A stretch of 64,000 nt of DNA from Archivesica marissinica. Its lineage: Eukaryota > Mollusca > Bivalvia > Venerida > Vesicomyidae. How positions within the stretch are numbered: position 1 is the first letter of the stretch; each line of letters opens with the position of its first letter. This document shows positions 1-11,406 of the stretch, in pieces. Location: assembly GCA_014843695.1 (NCBI GenBank), contig CM026387.1:77998106-78062105 (forward strand), read 5' to 3'. The notes beneath the pieces were generated by a model. That model was given only the letters and a program-made list of their open reading frames with translations, was not told the origin of the DNA and did not search any database. Position numbers and translations under genes: made by a program.

Positions 1-420
1 ACCTCAGTGTCCAGCTATTATTGGAAGGAAACCCTCACGTGTCTCCAGCTATTATTGGTGAAGGAAGACCCTCAGTGTTGTTTTGGGGGGTCGTGTCTCC
101 AGCTATTATTGGTGAAGGAAGACCCTCACGTGTCTCCAGCTATTATTGGTGAAGGAAGACTCTCACGTGTCTCCAGCTATTATTGGTGAAGGAAGGCCCT
201 CACGTGTCTCCAGCTATTATTGGTGAAGGAAGACTCCACGTGTCTCCAGCTATTATTGGTGAAGGAAGACCCTCACGTGTCTCCAGCTATTATTGGTGAA
301 GGAAGACCCTCACGTGTCTCCAGCTATTATTGGTGAAGGAAGACCCTCACGTGTCTCCAGCTATTATTGGTGAAAGAAGACCCTCACGTGTCTCCAGCTA
401 TTATTGGTGAAGGAAGACCC
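1..420. repeat. 37-bp minisatellite, copy A (left-truncated by the window)
   Basis: About eleven tandem units of 37 bp; a clean unit is 241-277. Each unit carries CTCACGTGTC, with the palindrome CACGTG, and then CAGCTATTATTGG. The array ends at the sequence CCCCGGTGCTACTCC. Units at 1-95 are degenerate and include a G/T-rich insertion near 76-93. The array starts outside the window. The reading frame through it is a shadow of the repeat and is not a gene. Confidence 0.95.
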
Positions 421-1045
421 CGGTGCTACTCCGATCAATAGTTTAATTTAATCATATTTTATTGCATTATTTATATTCAATGTACAATACAACTCAAATT
501 TACAGATGAACTAACTATGGTACAAACATTATCAGTATGTATATATATGGAGAAGCAAAAGGGTTGGGCCACACGTTTTAACACCATTAGTTTCGGCCCG
601 TCCGGCTCCGAGCAATAATTCAGGGACAGGCGGTCATTCGGGTATAATCACCGACCATCAACAAGACAACTGGATAGTTTAGTCATATGGACGAGTTCGA
701 CACACCCAGTTGGCTTAAAACATACAGCGATGAGTTGTAAACAACAATAACCACCTGGCCAAGGAGACGCTTATATCACAGTACATTTAGTTAGTTTTTA
801 ATCGTTTAGCGGTAACACGCGCATTATTTCATATGTCACAAACGGGTAGACTTTGAAAGTTTCGATATCACCGGTTCACAGCTTCAAATGAGTAAAACGT
901 ACATGTATGTCGTAGCAAGTTATATAGTAACCTGATAATTCCCACTGATGTTTTCAGCATTGCCGTACTTCTTAGTAGTTATTGCTGAGCTTCCAATATA
1001 TGTAAATTCACCACTCACACGACAGTGGCTGTGCATAGACAAGAG

Positions 1046-1120
1046 CCCCCGTGACCGGTAGGTCTAATGCGCAGTCAACCACTACCATCAAGGCTGCAGG
1101 TTCGCTCCCTATCAGGGACA
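1046..1120 (+). other. Degenerate tRNA-like sequence, possible SINE head (copy A)
   Basis: The 75-bp stretch has tRNA length and order. It begins with a C-rich acceptor-like end (CCCCCGTG) and then a D-arm-like stretch. A five-pair anticodon-stem candidate follows, CAGTC with GGCTG, with one wobble pair. A B-box-like GGTTCGCTCCC lies at 1099-1109 and the end is CAGGGACA. The anticodon loop would be about 15 nt instead of 7, and the B box has two mismatches to the usual consensus, so it is not a working tRNA gene. A tRNA-derived SINE head is the likeliest reading, but no SINE body or tail was recognised. Confidence 0.35.
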
Positions 1121-1360
1121 ATTGTAGCCTGGGTTCCAATATGTCGATTTTTCACTTTTTTAATTCTGATAAAACAAAATCTAGGCTACATGAATTATAT
1201 GACTAGTCGTGTATTATACAAATATATCAGAGTACAGTGTACAGCCCACATGTACGAACATGATTGAGTACGAATCCAACATATTCCGTATGTATGTTTA
1301 CTTACTCACTGGCAATAAGCGAGTATCCAAATCATTGAGGAACATCATTTGCTCATTTCA

Positions 1361-1368
1361 TGACGTCA
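1361..1368. promoter_or_regulatory. CRE-like palindrome TGACGTCA (copy A)
   Basis: Perfect eight-base palindrome identical to the full CREB/ATF site. A second copy lies at 3497-3504. No gene is adjacent, so function is unsupported; chance occurrence is plausible. Confidence 0.2.
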
Positions 1369-1782
1369 TATCTGTTATTAAATGGCATTTATATGCATAT
1401 TGTCCAAACTCCATTTAAAGTTGTTCACAAGTAGGTCAGTACATTTGACAAGTGATTTTCAACGACTGAGCAACTCAGCACACTCACTAACTAAACAGTT
1501 CGTTATTTAAACAATGTTGTACTAGATTACAAAAGTATAAATCTATGAATAACGTGTTAATTTCAACGAATACCAATGTCAAATACCCTACCCATCAGTA
1601 TTTTAATACAAAACACACTTTACAATATCCGGGTAACTTTATAAGATATGGCAGACGACACCGACAGCACGGCAAGTTCACCGGCATACTACCAGAGTGA
1701 ATAGTATTCGCCAGTACATGCGACAATTTGGGTATGTTTGCATTTAGTGTTTGATATATGAGTTCTTTGTAATTTAGAGGTT

Positions 1783-1813
1783 TATATACACAAAGAAAAA
1801 AGTTAAGCACCCC
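1783..1813 (+). repeat. Left terminal inverted repeat of Tc1-like element (copy A)
   Basis: 31 bp, exact reverse complement of 3360-3390. The outer part reads TATATACACAAAG and the inner end GTTAAGCACCCC. Homology beyond the last C is weak. Confidence 0.95.
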
Positions 1814-2111
1814 CGGATATTTTCACAATGTCGAATGGCAAAAGCATGTATAATACGCAATAGCCCTGAAATACTCGAAAAAGCTAATGTCATCTGAAAG
1901 AACAATCATCTGACAATACTAAAGCGCAACAATGGCTAGCTGTGATTGTAATTTAATAGAGATTACATCATGTTATCACAAGTACTGTTTTTACCATGAA
2001 ACACAGCCCTCAAATGTTTGGATGGACAAGTCCCAGAAAGAGCGTTAATATTGCTATTGTCACATAAAAATGTTCTTCGAAGACACTAGAGTACGTCTGC
2101 AGTAAGAATAA

Positions 2112-3116
2112 TCAGTACCTGGTGGGCCCGCCACGTACCCGGATGACACTCTCCACCCTACGTCTCATGCTTCCAGTCAAACGTTGGATCTGTTCTCGGG
2201 TCAATAATATCCATTCACCATGCAGAGCTGCTTCCAACTGGTATAAAGTATGTACTGGGGGTTCCGTGCCTGCATTCGCCGCCCTATAATGTCCCACACA
2301 TGCTCCAGTGGATTCAGATCTGGGCTTATCGCTGGCCAGGGTAGAGTTATAACTGCATTGGCCCTCATGAAATCCACTACGGCACGTGATTTGTGAGGCC
2401 TGGCGTTGTCGTCCATGTACTGACGTCGTGTAGCAAGTGGGTGGTTGTCGAAATGTGGGACAACGACTGGCTGTAGCACGTCACGGATGTACTGAGCTCC
2501 GGTTAAGTTGCCCCTGATGGTGACCAAATCCAGCTTGCAATCATGGGACAGGCATCCCCACACCATAACAGAGCGACCTCCATACGCAACAGTTGGGTGA
2601 ATGTTCCTGAGGGTATAAGCTGTGTTCTTGTGTCTCCAAACACGTCTACGTCCATCAGTAACGTGCAGTAAAAATCGACTTTCGTCTGACCAATGAATTT
2701 TCCTCCAGGTCCTCAGATTCCAGTCTCATCTGGCCAAACACTATGCCAAACGTGCACGTTTATGGTGGTCTCTTAACAAGGGACGTTTAATGACTCTTCT
2801 GGCCTTTAATCCTGCCGCTTTGAGACGATTACGGACTGTTCTGGTGCTGATGGGTCGATCTGCTAACCACAGTCTTCTCATCTGAGGACTTGTACTGAAG
2901 GGTTCTCGGCGAGCAAGTCGTATCAGATCCCTGTCTTCTCGCAGTGTAGTGACTGTAGGTCTTTCCGACCTTGAACGGTCCATTGCACTTCCGGTCAGCG
3001 CATGCTTCCGGACTAAGCGGCTAAGAACAGTGTAATGGTAGCCCAGATTTCGTCCTATCGCCTTAAAGGACAATAATCTGATTCCTAATCTCCATTGACA
3101 CTCGTCTCCGTGCCAT
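2112..3116 (-). pseudogene. Tc1-like DD34E transposase pseudogene (copy A)
   Basis: Transposase of a Tc1 element: it would bind the terminal repeats with an N-terminal helix-turn-helix region and cut and paste DNA with a DDE domain. The reconstructed span is about 335 codons, normal for the family. The start is taken as the ATG at 3114-3116, which opens a basic N-terminus (MARRR). Seen in order: HTH part (3073 down to about 2800), first catalytic Asp in SDESRF (2684-2686), second Asp in DDNARPH (2408-2410), then Glu in PLEHVWD (2303-2305), 34 residues after the second Asp. Lesions: frame loss near 3065-3073, consistent with a short deletion before the SFKAIG motif; in-frame TAG (2741-2743) and TGA (2726-2728); a frameshift at a five-base C run (2257-2261) where the family frame needs one more base. 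The C-terminal frame ends at the TGA at 2112-2114. It cannot make a full protein. Confidence 0.93.
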
Positions 3117-3359
3117 GTTCAATGATTATGCTGAAATGCCCGTTTCGCATTACGTTAAATACCCACAAATACAGTTGTTCCATACTGCTTTTTGTGATCC
3201 TCGAGGGTAGCATGCTACACGTGCATGTCACAAGCGATGCAATCACAACTGTCACACATCACTGGTTACAACATATCGTGCAAACCCTACTCTTCCCATA
3301 AATGCACCTTCTTTAACTATTTCGAATAATCAGAGGGGGAAAATCACCCAAAACAATCA

Positions 3360-3390
3360 GGGGTGCTTAACTTTTTTCTTTGTGTATATA
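3360..3390 (-). repeat. Right terminal inverted repeat of Tc1-like element (copy A)
   Basis: 31 bp, exact reverse complement of 1783-1813. It is followed by TATATGG, so the TA duplication is ambiguous within an alternating TA run. Confidence 0.95.
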
Positions 3391-3904
3391 TATGGAAACA
3401 TCGTGTAAAAGCAATTGTCCGAAGAGGTATACGAGAAATATGTTGTATTCAATCATTACTCAAGGTGGTTCTAGTCACAGGGATTCGGCTCCCTTGTGAC
3501 GTCATCATTCCCACAGGGATTCGGCACGTTTGGGGGTACTAGTATATATATTTAAGTACAGGGATTCTACTCTGTGTGATGTCAGATTTCGCATCGATCA
3601 GTAAAATGGCCCTATCTGAAACAATTTTGTACACATCTGTCCAAATATAACGCCTATCCCGAGTCTTTATATTATTCTTCAAATAAAACACAACTTTAAG
3701 CTGCGTGCATGTATACTTTGCAAACAATTGCCACAGACATTGGCCATAGCAGGTCACATTTCCATACTAGGACAAGGGTTCTGTCAGCAATAAAAAAAAT
3801 CTTCGACGGGAGAGTTTTAACAGTGAATAACATTATCAATAACATGTGTTTCCACTAACGTGTAGGTTTATTCGGCAAAAATGTACGTCAAAAAGAGATT
3901 ATGG
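3391..3904. other. Unique spacer between Tc1-like element and foldback element (copy A)
   Basis: About 510 bp with no gene recognised. ACAGGGATTC occurs three times (starts 3477, 3513, 3558), the first two within CACAGGGATTCGGC, and a perfect TGACGTCA lies at 3497-3504 between them. A 72-codon open frame on the minus strand at 3539-3757 resembles nothing I know and is not called. Confidence 0.7.
3497..3504. promoter_or_regulatory. CRE-like palindrome TGACGTCA within repeated ACAGGGATTC motifs (copy A)
   Basis: Perfect CREB/ATF-type palindrome lying between the first and second ACAGGGATTC copies. The clustering suggests a regulatory patch, but no gene is close, so this is tentative. Confidence 0.25.
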
Positions 3905-4107
3905 AGAATGTTTCAATCTGTTTTGAAAATATCTAAAGCGGCGCAGTTCGCGTTGAACCAAGCGTTCTGATTGGATTATGATTATTCTTCATATAAAAAC
4001 AAACATCTTGTTACATTCTAATAATCCAATCAGAACGCTCGTTTCAACGCTCGTTTCAACGCGAATTGCGCCGCTTTAGAAATGTTCAAAACAAATTGAA
4101 AAATTCT
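3905..4107. mobile_element. Foldback/MITE-like inverted-repeat element at the satellite edge (copy A)
   Basis: Two long arms (about 3905-3979 and 4021-4107) are reverse complements of each other around a 41-bp AT-rich loop. The core TCTAAAGCGGCGCA at 3932 pairs with TGCGCCGCTTTAGA ending at 4080. The right arm carries an extra 12-bp tandem duplication (CGTTTCAACGCT twice), and the outer parts pair with scattered mismatches. No coding capacity. The satellite begins directly at the right arm. The shape fits a MITE or foldback element; the family is not recognised. Confidence 0.8.
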
Positions 4108-5962
4108 AGATCGTACTAGACCGTGGATGTCATTATACCGAGTCGGTGGGCGGCTATGTCCAGTCTGTGTATATTTAGACCTTAATAGACCGTGGATGTC
4201 ATTATACCGAGTCGATGGGCGGCTATTTCGAGTATGTGTATATTTAGACCGTACTAGACCGTGGATGTCATTATACCGAGTCGGTGGGCGGCTATGCCGA
4301 GTTTGTGTATATTTAGACCTTAATAGACCGTGGATGTCATTATACCGAGTCGATGGGCGGCTATGCCGAGTATGTGTATATTTAGACCGTACTAGACCGT
4401 GGCTGTCATTATACCGAGTCGATGGGCGGCTATGCCGAGTGTGTGTATATTTAGACCTTAATAGACCGTGGATGTCATTATACCGAGTCGATGGGCGACT
4501 ATGTCGAGTCTGTGTATATTTAGACCGTACTAGACCGTGGATGTCATTATACCGAGTCGGTGGGCGGCTATGCCAAGTATGTATATATTTAGACCGTATT
4601 AGAACTTGGATGTCAGTATACCGAGTCGGTGGGCGGTAAAACCGATTCTGTGTATATTTAGAACGTACTAGACCGTGGATGTCATTATACCGAGCAGGTG
4701 GGCTGTTATACCGAGTATGTGTATATTTAGACCGTACTAGACCGTGGATGTCATTATACCGAGTCGGTGGGTGGCTATGCCGAGTTTGTGTATATTTAGA
4801 CCTTAATAGACCATGGATGTCATTATACCGAGTCGGTGATCGGCTATGCCGAGTCTGTGTATATTTAGATCGTACTAGACCGTGGATGTCATTATACCGA
4901 GTCGGTGGACGGTTATACCTAGTATGTGTATATTTAGACCGTACTAGACCGTGGATGTCATTATACCGAGTCGGTGGCGGCTATGCCGAGTATGTGTATA
5001 TTTAGACATACTAGACCGTGGATGTCATTATACCGAATCGGTGGCGGCTATGCCGAGTCTCTGTATATTTAGACCGTACTAGACCGTGGATGTCATTATA
5101 CAGAGTCGGTGGACGGTTATACCGAGTCTGTGTATATTTAGACCTACTAGACCGTGGATGTGATTATACCGAGTCGGTGGACGGTTATACCGAGTCTGTG
5201 TATATTTAGACCGTACTAGACCGTGGATGTCATTATACCGACTCGGTGGACAGTTATACTGAGTTTGTGTATATTGAGACCTTAATAGACCGTGGATATC
5301 ATTATACCGAGTCGGTGGGTGGCTATGCCGAGTCTGTGTATATTTTGACCGTACTAGACCGTGGATGTCATTATACCGAGTCGGTGGCGGCTATGCCGAG
5401 TATGTGTATATTTAGACATACTAGACCGTGGATGTCATTATACCGAACCGGTGGCGGCTATGCCGAGTCTGTGTATATTTAGACCGTACTAGACCGTGGA
5501 TGTCATTATACCGAGCCGGTGGACGGTTATACCGAGTTTGTGTATATTTAGAACGTACTAGACCGTGGATGTCATTATACCGAGCAGGTGGGCTGTTATA
5601 CCGAGTATGTGTATATTTAGACCGTACTAGACCGTGGATGTCATTATACCGAGTTGGTCGGTGGCTATGCCGAGTTTGTGTATATTTAGACCTTAATAGA
5701 CCGTGGATGTCATTATACCGAGTCGGTGATCGGCTATGCCGAGTCTGTGTATATTTAGATCGTACTAGACCGTGGATGTCATTATACCGAGTCGGTGGCG
5801 GCTATGCCGAGTATGTGTATATTTAGACCGTACTAGACCGTGGATGTCATTATACAGAGTCGGTGGACGGTTATACCGAGTCTGTGTATATTTAGACCTA
5901 TTAGACCGTAGATGTGATTATACCGAGTCGGTGGACGGTTATACCGAGTCTGTGTATATATA

Positions 5963-8900
5963 GACCGTACTAGACCGTGGATGTAACTATACGGAATCGG
6001 TGGGTGGCTATGCCGAGTTTGTGTATATTTAGACCTTAATAGACCGTGGATGTCATTATACCGAGTCGGTGATCGGCTATGCCGAGTCTGTGTATATTTA
6101 GATCGTACTAGACCGTGGATGTCATTATACCGAGTCGGTGGACGGTTATACCTAGTATGTGTATATTTAGACCGTACTAGACCGTGGATGTCATTATACC
6201 GAATCGGTGGCGGCTATGCCGAGTATGTGTATATTTAGACATACTAGACCGTGGATGTCATTATACCGAATCGGTGGCGGCTATGACGAGTCTGTGTATA
6301 TATAGACCGTACTAGACCGTGGATGTCATTATACAGAGTCGGTGGACGGTTATACCGAGTCTGTGTATATTTAGACCTACTAGACCGTGGATGTGATTAT
6401 ACCGAGTCGGTGGACGGTTATACCGAGTCTGTGTATATTTAGACCGTACTAGACCGTGGATGTCATTATACCGAATCGGTGGACAGTTATACCGAGTATG
6501 TGTATATTTAGACCGTACTAGACCGTGGATGTCATTATATCGAGTCGGTGGGTGGCTATGCCGAGTTTGTGCATATATAGACCTTAATAGACCGTGGATG
6601 TCATTATACCGAGTCGGTGGACGGTTATATCGAGTCTGTGTATATTTAGACCGTACTAGACCGTGGATGTCATTATACCGAGTCGGTGGACGGTTATACC
6701 GAGTCTGTGTATATTTAGACCGTAATAGACCGTGGATGTCACTACACCTAGTCGATGGGCAGTTATACTAAGTTTGTGTATATTAAGACCTTAATAGACC
6801 GTGGATATCATTATACCGAGTCGGTGGGCGGCTATGCCGAGTCTGTGTATATTTAGATCGTAATAGACCGTGGATGTCATTATACCGAGCAGGTGGGCTG
6901 TTATACCGAGTATGTGTATATTTAGACCGTACTAGACCGTGGATGTCATTATACCGAGTCGGTGGGTGGCTATGCCGAGTTTGTATATATTTAGACCTTA
7001 ATAGACCGTGGATGTCATTATACCGAGTCGGTGATCGGCTATGCCGAGTCTGTGTATATTTAGATCGTACTAGACCGTGGATGTCATTATACCGAGTCGG
7101 TGGACGGTTATACCTAGTATGTGTATATTTAGACCGTACTAGACCGTTGATGTCATTATACCGAGTCGGTGGCGGCTATGCCGAGTATGTGTATATTTAG
7201 ACATACTAGACCGTGGATGTCATTATACCGAATCGGTGGCGGCTATGCCGAGTCTGTGTATATTTAAACCGTACTAGACCGTGGATGTCATTATACAGAG
7301 TCGGTGGACGGTTATACCGAGTCTGTGTATATTTAGACCTACTAGACCGTGGATGTGATTATACCGAGTCGGTGGACGGTTATACCGAGTCTGTGTATAT
7401 TTAGACCGTACTAGACCGTGGATGTCACTATACCGAATCGGTGACGGCTCTGCCGAGTCTGTGTATATTTAGACCTACTAGACCGTGGATGTCATTATAC
7501 CGAGTCGGTGGGCGGTTATACCGAGTCTGTGTATATTTAGACCGTACTAGACCGTGGATGTCATTATACCGAGTCGGTAGACGGTTATACCGAGTCTGTG
7601 TATACTTAGAACGTAATAGACCGTGGATGTCATTATACCGAGTCGATGGCGGCTATACCGAGTCTGTGTATATTTAGACCGTACTAGACCGTGGATGTCA
7701 TTATACCGAGTCGGTGCGTGGCTATGCCGAGTCTGTGTATATTTTGACCGTACTAGACCGTGGATGTCATTATACCGAGTCGGTGGCGGCTATGCCGAGT
7801 ATGTGTATATTTAGACATACTAGACCGTGGATGTCATTATACCGAATCGGTGGCGGCTATGCCGAGTCTGTGTATATTTAGACCGTACTAGACCGTGGAT
7901 GTCATTATACCGAGCCGGTGGACGGTTATACCGAGTTTGTGTATATTTAGAACGTACTAGAACGTGGATGTCATTATACCGAGCAGGTGGGCTGTTATAC
8001 CGAGTATGTGTATATTTAGACCGTACTAGACCGTGGATGTCATTATACCGAGTCGGTGCGTGGCTATGCCGAGTCTGTGTATATTTTGACCGTACTAGAC
8101 CGTGGATGTCATTATACCGAGTCGGTGGCGGCTATGCCGAGTATGTGTATATTTAGACATACTAGACCGTGGATGTCATTATACCGAATCGGTGGCGGCT
8201 ATGCCGAGTCTGTGTATATTTAGACCGTACTAGACCGTGGATGTCATTATACCGAGCCGGTGGACGGTTATACCGAGTTTGTGTATATTTAGAACGTACT
8301 AGAACGTGGATGTCATTATACCGAGCAGGTGGGCTGTTATACCGAGTATGTGTATATTTAGACCGTACTAGACCGTGGATGTCATTATACCGAGTCGGTG
8401 GGTGGCTATGCCGAGTTTGTGTATATTTAGACCTTAATAGACCGTGGATGTCATTATACCGAGTCGGTGATCGGCTATGCCGAGTCTGTGTATATTTAGA
8501 TCGTACTAGACCGTGGATGTCATTATACCGAGTCGGTGGACGGTTATACCTAGTATGTGTATATTTAGACCGTACTAGACCGTGGATGTCATTATACCGA
8601 GTCGGTGGCGGCTATGCCGAGTATGTGTATATTTAGACATACTAGACCGTGGATGTCATTATACCGAATCGGTGGCGGCTATGACGAGTCTGTGTTATAT
8701 TTAGACCGTACTAGACCGTGGATGTCATTATACAGAGTCGGTGGACGGTTATACCGAGTCTGTGTATATTTAGACCTACTAGACCGTGGATGTGATTATA
8801 CCGAGTCGGTGGACGGTTATACCGAGTGTGTATATTTAGACCGTACTAGACCGTGGATGTCACTATACCGAATCGGTGGCGGCTCTGCCGAGTCTGTGTA

Positions 8901-11270
8901 TATTTAGACCTACTAGACCGTGGATGTCATTATACCGAGTCGGTGGGCGGTTATACCGAGTCTGTGTATATTTAGACCGTACTAGACCGTGGATGTCATT
9001 ATACCGAGTCGGTAGACGGTTATACCGAGTCTGTGTATATATAGACCGTACTAGACCGTGGATGTAACTATACGGAATCGGTGGGTGGCTATGCCGAGTT
9101 TGTGTATATTTAGACCTTAATAGACCGTGGATGTCATTATACCGAGTCGGTGATCGGCTATGCCGAGTCTGTGTATATTTAGATCGTACTAGACCGTGGA
9201 TGTCATTATACCGAGTCGGTGGACGGTTATACCTAGTATGTGTATATTTAGACCGTACTAGACCGTGGATGTCATTATACCGAATCGGTGGCGGCTATGC
9301 CGAGTATGTGTATATTTAGACATACTAGACCGTGGATGTCATTATACCGAATCGGTGGCGGCTATGACGAGTCTGTGTATATATAGACCGTACTAGACCG
9401 TGGATGTCATTATACAGAGTCGGTGGACGGTTATACCGAGTCTGTGTATATTTAGACCTACTAGACCGTGGATGTGATTATACCGAGTCGGTGGACGGTT
9501 ATACCGAGTCTGTGTATATTTAGACCGTACTAGACCGTGGATGTCATTATACCGAATCGGTGGACAGTTATACCGAGTATGTGTATATTTAGACCGTACT
9601 AGACCGTGGATGTCATTATATCGAGTCGGTGGGTGGCTATGCCGAGTTTGTGCATATATAGACCTTAATAGACCGTGGATGTCATTATACCGAGTCGGTG
9701 GACGGTTATATCGAGTCTGTGTATATTTAGACCGTACTAGACCGTGGATGTCATTATACCGAGTCGGTGGACGGTTATACCGAGTCTGTGTATATTTAGA
9801 CCGTAATAGACCGTGGATGTCACTACACCTAGTCGATGGGCAGTTATACTAAGTTTGTGTATATTAAGACCTTAATAGACCGTGGATATCATTATACCGA
9901 GTCGGTGGGCGGCTATGCCGAGTCTGTGTATATTTAGATCGTAATAGACCGTGGATGTCATTATACCGAGCAGGTGGGCTGTTATACCGAGTATGTGTAT
10001 ATTTAGACCGTACTAGACCGTGGATGTCATTATACCGAGTCGGTGGGTGGCTATGCCGAGTTTGTATATATTTAGACCTTAATAGACCGTGGATGTCATT
10101 ATACCGAGTCGGTGATCGGCTATGCCGAGTCTGTGTATATTTAGATCGTACTAGACCGTGGATGTCATTATACCGAGTCGGTGGACGGTTATACCTAGTA
10201 TGTGTATATTTAGACCGTACTAGACCGTTGATGTCATTATACCGAGTCGGTGGCGGCTATGCCGAGTATGTGTATATTTAGACATACTAGACCGTGGATG
10301 TCATTATACCGAATCGGTGGCGGCTATGCCGAGTCTGTGTATATTTAGACCGTACTAGACCGTGGATGTCATTATACAGAGTCGGTGGACGGTTATACCG
10401 AGTCTGTGTATATTTAGACCTACTAGACCGTGGATGTGATTATACCGAGTCGGTGGACGGTTATACCGAGTCTGTGTATATTTAGACCGTACTAGACCGT
10501 GGATGTCACTATACCGAATCGGTGGCGGCTATGCCGAGTCTGTGTATATTTAGACCTACTAGACCGTGGATGTCATTATACCGAGTCGGTGGGCGGTTAT
10601 ACCGAGTCTGTGTATATTTAGACCGTACTAGACCGTGGATGTCATTATACCGAGTCGGTAGACGGTTATACCGAGTCTGTGTATACTTAGAACGTAATAG
10701 ACCGTGGATGTCATTATACCGAGTCGATGGCGGCTATACCGAGTCTGTGTATATTTAGACCGTACTAGACCGTGGATGTCATTATACCGAGTCGGTGCGT
10801 GGCTATGCCGAGTCTGTGTATATTTTGACCGTACTAGACCGTGGATGTCATTATACCGAGTCGGTGGCGGCTATGCCGAGTATGTGTATATTTAGACATA
10901 CTAGACCGTGGATGTCATTATACCGAATCGGTGGCGGCTATGCCGAGTCTGTGTATATTTAGACCGTACTAGACCGTGGATGTCATTATACCGAGCCGGT
11001 GGACGGTTATACCGAGTTTGTGTATATTTAGAACGTACTAGAACGTGGATGTCATTATACCGAGCAGGTGGGCTGTTATACCGAGTATGTGTATATTTAG
11101 ACCGTACTAGACCGTGGATGTCATTATACCGAGTCGGTGGGTGGCTATGCCGAGTTTGTGTATATTTAGACCTTAATAGACCGTGGATGTCATTATACCG
11201 AGTCGGTGATCGGCTATGCCGAGTCTGTGTATATTTAGATCGTACTAGACCGTGGATGTCATTATACCGA
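5963..11270. repeat. 3081-bp higher-order repeat, two tandem copies in array A
   Basis: The variant order from about 5963 to 9043 is repeated from 9044 at a constant displacement of 3081 bp across at least 1.8 kb, for example TATATATAG-type monomers at about 5960 and 9041, and the CACTACACC monomer at 6740 and 9821. The first copy has an extra 342-bp duplication, so the right-hand part matches at 2739 bp. Boundaries are approximate. Confidence 0.85.
7827..8510. repeat. 342-bp (five-monomer) tandem duplication
   Basis: The variant block starting at 7827 recurs at 8169. Array B has only one copy at the corresponding place (23181), so this is a gain in A or a loss in B after the module duplicated. 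Confidence 0.8.
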
Positions 11271-11406
11271 GTCGGTGGGCGGTTATGCCTAGTATGTGTA
11301 TATTTAGACGTACTAGACCGTGGATGTCATTATACCGAGTCGGTGGCGGTTATGCCGAGTATGTGTATATTTAGACATACTAGACCGTGGATGTCATTAT
11401 ACCGAA

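Larger units (their letters stand above)
421..1782. other. Unique AT-rich spacer, copy A
   Basis: About 1.36 kb between the minisatellite and the Tc1-like element. I see no coding region: the only open frames are about 70 codons or shorter, on unrelated frames, with no family resemblance. It contains one tRNA-like stretch (1046-1120) and one perfect TGACGTCA palindrome (1361-1368). The rest shows nothing recognisable. It recurs at 15775-17136. Confidence 0.8.
1783..3390 (-). mobile_element. Tc1/mariner-family DNA transposon, non-autonomous (copy A)
   Basis: A complete but decayed element of about 1.6 kb. It is bounded by perfect 31-bp inverted repeats (1783-1813 and 3360-3390) that start in TATATA, so the TA target duplication merges with the flank; the element proper probably starts at CACAAAG. 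It encodes one transposase on the minus strand, now a pseudogene. Length, TA flanks and the DD34E catalytic triad place it in the Tc1 group. The same element, with the same lesions, is at 17137-18744. Confidence 0.93.

Noticed and set aside
1..420. CRISPR array
   Set aside because: Units are directly adjacent with no unique spacers, no cas genes are present and the context is eukaryotic.
1595..1810. 71-codon minus-strand open frame overlapping the left Tc1 terminal repeat
   Set aside because: It begins inside the transposon end and runs into the flank, so it is not a coherent gene.
3375..3390. Possible origin of the satellite from the Tc1 terminal repeat (shared TTTGTGTATAT)
   Set aside because: The shared string is only 11 bases of low-complexity TG/TA sequence and nothing next to it aligns.
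3539..3757. 72-codon minus-strand open frame in the spacer
   Set aside because: No recognisable motif or family, AT-rich composition, and length expected by chance; duplication of the region explains its second copy.
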